Of a DNA stretch of 64,000 nt, positions 55,188-64,000 are shown piece after piece (the first letter of the stretch is position 1; every line of letters starts with the position of its first letter). The position numbers and the translations under genes were made by a program. The notes beneath the pieces are model-generated. The model was not told the DNA's origin. It worked only from the letters and a program-made list of their open reading frames with translations, and ran no database searches. Source of the stretch: Tetracentron sinense (lineage: Eukaryota > Streptophyta > Magnoliopsida > Trochodendrales > Trochodendraceae); assembly GCA_015143295.1 (NCBI GenBank), contig CM026557.1, positions 26,445,760 to 26,509,759 on the forward strand, read 5' to 3'.

Positions 55188-56513
55188 ATGGCTATTGAGT
55201 ATCTTCTTCTCATTGCCTCCATTATCATGGCGGGTCGCCCTAAGTGCCGCCTCATCACTTCTCGGGATGAAGATAATCTCCCTGAGTCTGAGGATGCATC
55301 ATATGATGCTGGCCATAGCATCCATGTGGGCCGTGCGGTCCACTCTAGGGTTCCTCCACCCTCAACTTCCCATAAGAAAGCCATGGGTGCTTCTGGTTCA
55401 AAGCCCTTGGCCAAATCCAAGGGTAAATCTCAAGTCCCCGCTCCTGAGCCAGAAATTGTGCGATTTCGCACCACAGGGAATGAACAGCTTTATAATACTT
55501 GGCTTAAAAACAGGGTTGTTGTAATTGAACGAGCCACTGTCATTTCGGATTTTACCCATCTTGGTTTTGACGAAATCATTACCTCTCGTCAATGGTCTGG
55601 TCTTTTAAAATTTTCTGGTTATGCGAGTCTAGACCTGGTTCAAGAATTTTATGCGAACATTTATTCTGTCAACCTTCGTAATTTTTCCTTCAAAACTCAG
55701 GTTAGGGGCAAGCAAATTCTCATTAATCCGGATGTCATTGCATTTTTCATTAGTGCCCCATGGGTTCCAGGAGCCTATTACCCTTATCTCTATCCCACCG
55801 ATGAGGATAAGCATGATTTGGACAAAGTGGCCAGCAATCTTTATGACGATCCTTCACAAAAATAGACTCATCCTCATTTACCACACTCCAATCTTTCCTA
55901 CTTGGGTCGCCTGTTTCATCTTATTATGTGTTCCAACATTCATCACAAGGTACATTCTACTAATCTGAGTGTTGATCGGGCTCGGTTCCTGTATAGTGTC
56001 ATGACTGGCGACACTATTGCTACTGGTGCCCACATTATTGACCTAATCCTTCAGGCTATCGCTGTGCATCAGAAGCGCGTGGCTTTTCCTTTTGGTGTCC
56101 TCATCACCAATCTTATGTTTTGCTGAGGGTATTCGGGCTCGTTCCTCGGAGGCTATCAAGCCTTCCTTAGGACCCATGTGTGCTCGTACCTTGACTAGTA
56201 GTATGTCCCATGCTGCGATGCTGGAGCATGAGGAGGACATTGATGATGATATTGCTCTGTTGGCCCTGGGTGCCGGTCCCACTCCCAGCCATGCGAGAGC
56301 CCCTACTGGTCCCATGTCCTTTAAGACAATGGCTGCCATGCTTGCCGATATGTTGGATGCTCAGTCACACTTTGCTACTGTTTTTCGATGACTAATCGTC
56401 GGATTAATGCTCTTTCCGATATGGTGCAGGCATCTCGCCAGGAGCTTCGCGATTTCCGTTCTCGCTATCAAGATGATGTTGCTCGCCACTTTCCTTCGCA
56501 CCAGGATGATTAA
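55188..56513 (+). pseudogene. S2 env-like ORF (PF20167-type plant transposon protein)
   Basis: SIRE 3' ORF. Starts either MAIEYLLLIASII (55188) or MAGRPKCRLITSRDE (55227). Low-complexity N-terminus, then a domain with TTGNEQLYNTWLKNRVVVIE, GFDEIITSRQWSGLL, DLVQEFYANIYSVN and VRGKQILINPDVIAFFI, which I recognise as the 'putative plant transposon protein' family. After TAG (55863) the same frame continues with LFHLIMCSN, FLYSVMTGDTIATGAHIIDL. A +1 change near 56117 and another near 56390 lead to a helical end QASRQELRDFRSRYQDDVAR and TAA at 56511. No clear transmembrane segment or signal peptide, so the 'env' label is by position only. Confidence 0.7.
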
Positions 56514-57270
56514 CACTTCTTGTCATGATGGTTCCAACCTTGTTTTGTTTGTCTTGTGTGCTGGATTTATATCGTCTACTTTGTTTGTTATGAGTCTGTG
56601 GTTGGTCCATGTGCTGTGCACCCTTGGTTACTATATATGGGATGCTTCTGCTTTGTTTCTGCAGCTTAGTTCCTGCCTCTGCTTCTTTGTGTTTCTCTAT
56701 GCTATTGCTTCTTGTTGCTCATTTGCTTCATGCTAGCGCTGCTATTTTTGCAGGATTAATTTTCCCTTGGTAATTCAAGCCAAAAAGGGGAAGAAGTTGC
56801 CTAAGATTGATCACATGATGGCTAAGATTGATCACCTCATGTGCAATTGTTATGTCACAATATCTCCGGTTGCATATTTTATTCAGATTCACATGTTGCA
56901 TACTATATTCATATTGACATGTTGCATATTATTTTCCCATTACTCTTATGTTCATGATTTACCTTTGTCAGATGGGATCTCAGATTGAGAGGGAGATCTC
57001 ATACTCTTTGCAGGATGTTCATTGTGTCAATGTTTATTTTATTTTATGAAATTCCCCCATGCTTCACAAAGTTATTGTTTGTTTCAGTGTTTCAGGAGTG
57101 ATTGTTGCATCAACTATCTCATAAGGCATACTACTACATGGAAGAAGTCAAAATGTCCAATGTCATGTATTTTTCGTTCTCTTTGTTTCTTGTGGGGTTA
57201 AGAGAGTCTATAAAGTCATGTCCACTAGTTAATCTGTGTGTTTTGTCTCGGAATCGCCAAAGGGGGATAT
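56514..57270 (+). other. S2 3' untranslated region and polypurine tract
   Basis: Non-coding, collinear with S1 24213-24775. CCAAAAAGGGGAAGAAG at 56781 and GAGAGGGAGATCTCA near 56985 are internal purine tracts. GCCAAAGGGGGATAT at 57256-57270 abuts the 3' LTR and is the likely primer tract. Confidence 0.8.
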
Positions 57271-58492
57271 TGTAAAGTCAAAGTGTTGTTGGCAAAATTC
57301 CGAGCCCAAAATGTTGTATATAGGTCATAGAAGATCTCATCCGGTTTAAAGACAAGGTGGAGAAGAAGCCATGAAGAATCTTGAAGCTACACCACTAAGC
57401 ATGGCTCAAAAAGTAAGTTTTGAAAGAGAGACCTAGATGACCTTAGGTTACCTCTTAGATTTGGCCAATTCATCATACAAACTAACTCACAAAAACACTA
57501 GAGGTATAGGGGATTGCATTTAGGGACAAAAGTTTTGAAAATTTACACCCCAGGGTCGACCCTGACCGTTTTGGGTCGACCCTAAACCCCCTTTTTTGTA
57601 TGGTGTTTTCGGGCAGAGAGTCAAAATTATGGAGGTCGACCCTAAGGGAACATCCGGTTGACCGAAGTGTACACTTTGGTCGACCGAACAATCCCTATGG
57701 GTCGACCCTGATATTGGATTTTGGTTGGATGGTACGTTTGCAATAGTGGGTCGACCTAGGGATCCCCCAGGGTCGACCCTGATATGGAAAAACTTTTTAA
57801 AACCAGTTTTTAGCAACTTCTAAACCTTTGAACTTATCCTATATATAGGGGACCTCTTCCAATCCATGAGGGACATTGATTGGAGACTTTTTAGAGCACT
57901 TTGTGCCTATTTTGAGTTTATGAAAACTCTTGGTTTCACTGATCTTCATCTCCATTAGTTGGCCTCTAGGTTGTGCAAAGTTTATAAGCATACTTTCTCA
58001 AACTTGCATTAGATGATCCTTAATCATTAAGAGATCACCCTAGGGCTTCCACAAACCCTAAACCCACTGTATGCTCTTCTGTGAGCACTAGTTAGCTTGA
58101 GCTAAAGCCGTCAAGGACGGACATCGATCTTCGGAGACCGTGATTGATCACTTTGAGTAAGATTGGCCGGTGAGGAACCGGAGCTGCTGTTGCGGGGATC
58201 GAACGTACTGTGTTCGTGGTTTGTAAGCTGAGGAATCGATACCGACGAATGGTGTGTCGTGTCCTGTTGGGTGAGATTCAAGCCTTGTATCATTCAAATC
58301 TTCTCATAGTGAAGTTTGTGCTGGACTAGGTCCCGTGGTTTTTCTCAGAAGGGTTTTCCACGTAAAAATCTTGTGTGTTCAAGTGAGATTGATTGTGTAT
58401 GATTGATTAAAGTTAAAATTGGTAGAGAAAATTAAAGTAGACCTATTCACCCCCCCTCTAGGTCTAAGAGTGCATTGAAATAAGGAATTTCA
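57271..58492 (+). mobile_element. S2 3' LTR (1,222 bp)
   Basis: TGTAAAGTCAAAG to GGAATTTCA, followed by AAAGA (58493-58497), the partner of 24771-24775. Palindromes at 57551-57783, TATATATA at 57840-57847. Preserves the uninterrupted T4 target site near 57478. Confidence 0.95.
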
Positions 58493-58497
58493 AAAGA

Positions 58498-59848
58498 GTT
58501 GTAATGTCATGTCATTCAGTGTAGGGTATATGTTTTGTCTTGAAATTGCCAAAGGGGGAGATTGTAAAGTCAAAGTTTTGTGTTGGCAAAATTCCGAGCC
58601 CAAAGAGTTGTATAGAACGCCTTAGGTCTTCATCCGGTTCGAAGCAAAATGAAGAAGAAACCATGAAAGAGTATGAAGCTTCATCATCCAAGATTGGCTC
58701 AATGATTAGGATGGTAAGTGAAACCTAGAAGACCAACAATACCCCCACTTGGAAATGCCCAAAAACATGGAACTTTGTTCCAAAGACCATAGGATAAGGA
58801 AGGATTGAATTAAAGGTTTTAAAGAAAAAAAATTCGAAAAAGGCTCCTCAAGGTCGACCCTGAGGACTTTGGGTCGACCTTAAGTCTCCCAAAAACTCAA
58901 TGGGAAAATTGGACAGAGAGTGGTTTTTCTCAAGGTCGACCTTGGAGGATGTTTGGGTTGATCGAAGTACCATGTTGGGTCAACCCAAACGTCTTCCAGG
59001 GTCGACCCTGATATGGGTTTTTCACTGATTCTAATTCCAGCACCTCAGGGTTGACCCAACTGACTACCAAGGTCGACCCTGATATGGAAAAACTTTATAA
59101 ATTCAATTTTAGCATGTTCTAAATTGCATGGGGTGTTCCTTTATTTAATGGGACTCCCCTAGTCCGTGAATCCCATCTTTTGGAGAGTTATTAGGGCATC
59201 TTAGGCTCACTCTAGAGTTCATCTAAACTCTTAAAATAATTTCTCTTCCTCTCCATTAGCTGTTCTCTAGGATTTGCAAGTCTTTCACTCACATTATTAT
59301 GAACTTGCATTAGATGATCATCATTCTTTGATGAGATCACCCTAGAGCTTTTCGAAACCCTAAAACCCATCTTGTGCTTTACTGTGAGTGTTGGTTGGCT
59401 TGAGCCAAAGCCATCGGAGATCGATCTTCGAAGATTGTGGTTGATCACTTTTAGCAAGATTGGCCGGTGAGTAACTGGAGCTGCTGTTGCAGAGATCGAA
59501 CATGCTGTGTTCGTGGTTTGCAAGCTAAGAAATCAATACCGAGGAACGTTGTGTCGTGTCCAGTTGGGTAAGATTCAAGTCTTGTATTGTTTACATCTTC
59601 TCATAGTGAATTTTTTGCTGGACTAGGTCCCATGGTTTTTCCCAGAAGGGTTTCCACGTAAAAATACTTGTGTTGTGGTTTGATTGTTTTCCTTATCCCG
59701 CACTTTAAGTTCTTCGTCCCTTTATTTAATAACTTAATTGTTAAATCATAAAAATGGTAGATAGACTTATAGGGAAACCTAACCATCCCCTCTTGGATTT
59801 GTGAGTTCTTGACTCAAACATAGATTTGGGATTCATCAAATTTTTTCA
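58498..59848 (+). mobile_element. S1 3' end: polypurine tract and 3' LTR
   Basis: 58498-58562 continues the S1 3' region broken at 24775 and ends GCCAAAGGGGGAGAT. The LTR runs 58563-59848 (TGTAAAGTC to ATTTTTTCA, 1,286 bp) with GGTCGACC-type palindromes (58850-59085). It is more diverged than the S2 LTRs. The left LTR of S1 is not in the window. Confidence 0.9.
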
Positions 59849-60323
59849 AGATTTACACGATGACGATCGATCGTCGGTCTTGGGATGATCGATCATCCAC
59901 AGTCCAGTAAGCTTTTCCCAGATTTCTGTCTCCAGATAATCAATCATCGATCTTAGGTGATCAATCGTCCAGCTTCCTGAAAGCCATCTAATTTCTAGGT
60001 TCAGGGCGATCGATCGTCGAGTTTTGGGCGATCGATCGTCCAAGTTTCAGTAGATTGCCCAGGTTTCTAGGCTCATGACGATCGATCGTCGCCATGTGGC
60101 AATCGTTCGTCAAACCCAGTTTTTCCTCTCTTTTCACCTGCAGACCCCTTGGGGGTATTTCCAACATTTTCTTCAACATTTTTAGGGTCTTAAACCTCCT
60201 TGCTCACGCTGCCCATGCGTTACCGACCTCCAATTCCTCGCAATTTATTAATTGGACTACATGGAAGGCCAATTGACTATGAAAGCACTGTTCATTAGGT
60301 ACGAAAAGTTCCGGGATGCTATA
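59849..60323 (-). mobile_element. Ty3 LTR fragment, T1 family
   Basis: Matches 740-1207: GACGATCGATCGTC palindromes and the end GTTCCGGGATGCTATA. Only the U3 end survives. It separates the complete S1 LTR from a 5'-truncated S4 LTR, so it probably inserted into the S4 LTR before a deletion. Confidence 0.85.
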
Positions 60324-61361
60324 TGGTAAGTGACATTGATACCATGTTACCTTTGACTTGGAATAATCTCAAAGATCCTAGGTGACTAACTAAACTCTGT
60401 GGAACTTGAAAAACAGGTTTTTGGGCAAAATTGGCATGACCAGTCAACCACCCAAAATACCGGTCGATCGCCCATGGGACCGGTCGACCACTCATGTAGA
60501 TTTTTTGTATGGTGAAAAATTCCAGAGTGTTTGCCAAAGAGGGGTCGACCACTCTTGAGACCGGTCGACCGGTCCTCGTGAATTTTGATTCTTAATTATT
60601 TTTAATTCTATTTTTTTGCCTATATAAGTTGGGTTTGATCTCCATTCGAACCTAAGAAGTTTGAGAGAGTTTTAGAGAGTTTCTAAAGGAATATTAGGGT
60701 TTTCCAAACCCATTCTCTTCTCCTCTTCACCCTAGTGTGTGCAAGACATTGTTTGATCATTCTTGCTTGCTTATTTCATTGTTGGGATTCAAACTAGGGT
60801 TTGTTTAAATCAACTATCAAACCGTTTTTGTTAAGAAAATTTTGGTCGGAGTAATCTGAAGCCTTTGTGAAGGAGATTGATCTGAGGAAGATTGTGGTAA
60901 TTTGGTTGGAGGAATCTGGAGCCGTTATTAACAGAGATGGATTGAGAGATCGTGGTTGTGGAGATCTAAGAGAAGTACAGGCGACTAAGATTGATCATGG
61001 GATTTGCGAGTACATGATGACTTATTGAGGTGTGGAGGACAGAGTACTAAGGATCATAGTGTCGAGTTTGGTTGAGTACAGTTCAGGTCTTGTAAGTATT
61101 TGTTGACTTTTTCTTAGTGATGTCTTTGCTGGACTAGGTTCCGTGGTTTTTCTCAGAATGGTTTCCATGTAAAAATATCTTCTGTTGTGGTTTGTTTGTT
61201 TGTTTCCCTTATTCCATATTTTATTGTTCATCCTCCCTTAGTAAATAATTTGATTGCATAAGTTAAGAAGGGTGGATAGACTTATAGGGATACCTAACCA
61301 CCCCTTTAGGTTTTTGAGTTCTTGACTCAAACATAGATTTGTGATTCACCGGATTTTTTCA
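60324..61361 (+). mobile_element. S4 5' LTR, missing its first part
   Basis: From GGTAAGTGACATTG to GGATTTTTTCA, collinear with S1 58705-59848. Contains ACCGGTCGACCGGT-type palindromes (60460-60575) and CCTATATAAG (60617). The first 140 bp or so is lost at the Ty3 LTR scrap. Confidence 0.88.
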
Positions 61362-61363
61362 AT

Positions 61364-61417
61364 TGGTATCAGAGCGGGTTTACTAATTTATTAGTGTGAT
61401 CTTATCTTTTATATTCA
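61364..61417 (+). other. S4 primer binding site and leader
   Basis: TGGTATCAGAGC at 61364-61375, an exact iMet primer site two bases after the LTR. Confidence 0.88.
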
Positions 61418-63235
61418 ATGAATATGAATCTCCAAAGAGAAGGAGCATCAATTTCGTGTTCCTCATTTTTTATGGCAACAATTATGTATATTGCAAAACT
61501 CGTATGAGTGCCCTTTTAAAATCCTTGGATGAGAGAGTATGGATCTCTATTGAACAAGGTTGGTCCCATCCAACAACGATCATAGATGACCAGACCATCC
61601 CCAAACCTTTTGCTGATTGGACCAATGTAGAACTTGAAAGTTATAGATGAAATAATAAAGGACTAAATGCAATCTTCTCTGCTGTCACACCTGAAGAATT
61701 TCAGCGTATTTTTAAATGTGACACTTTGAAGGAGGTATGCGACATTCTTAAACTTACTCATAAAGGGACTACAACAGTTAAGATCTCCAAACTTCAAATG
61801 CTTACTTCTAAATTTTAAAATCTAAGAATGAAAGGTAATGAAACTTTTGATGATTTTTATGTTGATCTGAGTAAAATTGTTAATTCTAGTTTTAACCTAG
61901 GAGAAAGTATATCTGAGTCCAGAATTATTAGGAAGATCTTGAGATCTCTGCCTGAGAGATTTAGATCGAAGGTTACCGTTATCGAAGAGAGCAAAAATAT
62001 TGATGCTATCAAAATTGAAGAGTTGGTTGGTTCTCTCCAGACCTATGAGTTGAATCTACACTCATCTAAAAACTTAAATCAATTGCCTTGAAATTCGTCA
62101 CTGATAAAAATCGTTTGAAAAGCCTATGTTCAAACACTATGAAAATAAGAAACATCTTAAAAGTGTGGACAGTAAATTCCAAAGTGTTCAGTGTTTTGAA
62201 TGTCAAGGTTATGGTCCTATTACCGAAAAATGCTCAAATAATAAGAAATCTAAGAGCAAGACAAGGGATGATAGTGAATTCGAATCTGAAAAATTGGATA
62301 GTTCTTCTTGTGAGAAGACTAGGAAATATATGACTTTCACTGATTCCATAAATGGAATTGAAGAATCTTCTTCAAATTTAAATGTGAGTGACCAATATCA
62401 TAGTGATGGTGAGAATGATGAAGAGAGTCAACATGACTCTGGTTGTGAGGGAGACATTGAGACAGCTTATGATGAGCTGTATGAGGAATGCCTAAATTTG
62501 AAAAATGCTTAAATTTCCTTGACCAAAAATGTCAGATCCATTGAAATGGAAAGAGATGTCTTAGACCAAGTGACTTCTGGGTTGAAAGCTCTTGCGTCGC
62601 AGCTTGAGGAAGCGAAGGCTTCCCTACTTGTCAAGACTCAACTTCTTGAATATAATTTACATGTTTGTCTTGATCAAAAGACAAGTCTTGAAATCAAGTT
62701 AGCTGATCTTGAGCAAGATCAGAGGTGTGAAGATGAGAAGGGAACTCCATCTACCTCGAACACTGAGTTTGATGCTAAAAGCACCCTCCTACTAAAGGGA
62801 AAGACTCTTCTACTTAGAAATTCATTCATACATGTCATAAATGTAGAGTAAAGGGTCATATTAGGCCTTAATGTTCTAAACTTCGGAGTACTCCCAATCA
62901 TGGTTTTAGGAACCAAAATAATTTTAATGAGAATCTTCAAAGGAGAGTTGAGGTCCTAGTGGATTCTAGGAAGTTAAATGAGGATATATTGAAAATTTCT
63001 AATAACTCTAGACAGTGGCATAGTCGGGACACTCCTTATGCTAGATATAGAGGAGGAAACGGGAAAATCCATAATGTCTGCCATAATTCTAGGACTCAAT
63101 CTTGGAATAGGAGGACAGGAGGAAGAGGCAAAATGTCTTGTCTGAAACCTCATTTAAAAGGTTAATGACCAAATGGTCAATAAATCTGTTAAAATCATTT
63201 GGGTGAGAAAGGAAGACCAGAAAGGTATCACTTAG
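61418..63235 (+). pseudogene. S4 gag (gag-only SIRE derivative)
   Basis: Starts at 61418 (MNMNLQREGASIS). Visible: MSALLKSLDERVWISIEQGW, TTTVKISKLQML, FDDFYVDLSKIVNSSFNLGE, ILRSLPERFRSKVTVIEESK, EELVGSLQTYELNLHSSK, knuckle CFECQGYGPITEKC, an acidic coiled-coil (62380-62740), RRVEVLVDSRKL, IWVRKEDQKGIT and TAG at 63233. Several frame changes (near 61480, 62090, 62840). It stops at the same codon as S3, and no protease follows. Confidence 0.88.
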
Positions 63236-64000
63236 TCCATGCCTATCATAGCATAGTGTGTGCTTTTATTGTTATATCTTGTCCTAATGCTATGCTTTTT
63301 GTGTAAACTAATAGTTTTTCTTTGTACTAGTTGTTATTTGTTTTGGTATGTTTTTCTGTTTTACTTATTTTGAAAATTTCAAAAACATTGAAAAACTATA
63401 AAATCCAAAAATATTTTTATCATGTTACCCTTGTTTAACTTGCATAATTTGCATTCCTTATGTGATCTTTATTTCTATACTTGTCCAAGGTTGAACATGA
63501 GTTTGTTGCTGATTAAGGATATAACACCTTCAGTAGTCTCTTGGTTAGGCTTAAAATTAGACTAGTATTATCTTTCACAATTAGAGACGTGTTCATGTGG
63601 TATGCTTTGCACTATCACGTGCATTCTGACTGATTCTATTGAGAGGTTTAATTTCTAATCTGTAGGTGAATGACTTATCCAAAAGTGTGACCTAGGATGA
63701 CCAATCTAGAATGACCATATTGTTAGTCATCCCCATTTTGTGTATCCTACATGAGCAAAAATTGTTGTAATGAAAAGGGCTACCTATTAGGTTAATGTGA
63801 AAGCTATTATTTGGTACAAACAGTAGTAATGACTACCTATGCCAACAAGTTAGGTATCTTTCTGGGTTGCTTGAGTGAAAACCCCTGCTACCAATAGAGA
63901 AGAGCTACCTACCTTGTTAGTGTGAAAACCATCATTGCATAAAAATGAATATGTTTAAATAAAGAACATCAAAATAATTCTTACAAAGTTCGGAGGAATT
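63236..64000 (+). other. S4 3' non-coding region
   Basis: Directly follows the gag stop and is collinear with S3 (minus, 42512 down to about 41400). The conserved repeat block is at 63775-63940. No ORF. Continues past the window. Confidence 0.85.
63775..63940 (+). ncRNA. Conserved repeat block in SIRE 3' region (S4 copy)
   Basis: GGGCTACCTATTAGGTTAATG and GAGCTACCTACCTTGTTAGTG flank TTAGGTATCTTTC, with GTGTGAAAACCAT-type ends. It aligns by eye with the S2 and S3 blocks over about 165 bp. Tentative. Confidence 0.35.

Noticed and set aside
54766-55524. 252-aa ORF overlapping the env-like ORF in another frame
   Set aside because: It overlaps the recognisable PF20167-type frame, has no motif, and is rich in Ser/Leu as expected of a shadow frame.

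Overview
This window is intergenic DNA from a large, repeat-rich flowering-plant genome. I see no host gene, tRNA or rRNA. Nearly all of it is LTR retrotransposon sequence from two lineages. The first is Tekay/Del-type Ty3 chromoviruses (integrase C-terminus with a chromodomain-like tail, tRNA-iMet primer site, LTRs of about 2.2-2.7 kb). The second is SIRE/Maximus-type Ty1-copia elements (TGTAAAG LTR start, CCAAAGGGGGAGA polypurine tract, coiled-coil Gag, PF20167-type env-like ORF, LTRs of about 1.2-1.5 kb). Names used here: T1-T4 for Ty3 elements, solo A-D for Ty3 solo LTRs, S1-S4 for SIRE elements.

Layout. 1-23621: Ty3 element T1 (minus strand) holds T2 (minus, LTR from 4077), whose right LTR is cut by T3 (plus strand, 16519-20650). 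Inside the T2 RT lies solo A (7918-12763, target duplication GTAAC), and inside solo A lies solo B (9814-12054, duplication GCTTG). 23622-59848: SIRE element S1 (only its 3' part remains) holds S2 (24776-58492, duplication AAAGA). The S2 5' LTR holds the two-LTR Ty3 element T4 (24990-34763, duplication AACTA). The S2 integrase holds S3 (minus strand, 38818-50958, duplication AGGAG). The S3 gag holds solo C (42817-45143, duplication GAAGA) and solo D (45707-48443, duplication ATTTG). 59849-64000: a Ty3 LTR scrap, then S4 (truncated LTR, gag, 3' non-coding region) running off the window.

Working parts. T4 is the youngest element: its LTRs differ at only about six sites plus one 53-bp repeat unit. 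Its gag and integrase are open, but its RT carries a 13-bp deletion and an Asp-to-Glu change in the catalytic motif. S2 is full length, with nearly all coding damage as stop codons that C-to-T/G-to-A changes could explain. S3 and S4 are gag-only derivatives that share the same endpoint.

Most notable. (1) The Ty3 LTRs of several families encode a conserved acidic micro-ORF (start MSAG, core PWVEEEY) whose codons vary mainly at third positions. (2) That ORF sits just downstream of what looks like a 1.1-kb leader intron in the LTR, preceded by an AUG-poor exon. (3) Three Ty3 elements share a GT-AG intron of 135-148 bp exactly between the Gag zinc knuckle and the protease. (4) Family-specific tandem hairpin arrays with compensating stem changes lie in the leader intron. 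(5) Both lineages carry arrays of CG-centred palindromes just upstream of TATA-like boxes. All are read by eye; none has been tested by alignment or RNA data.
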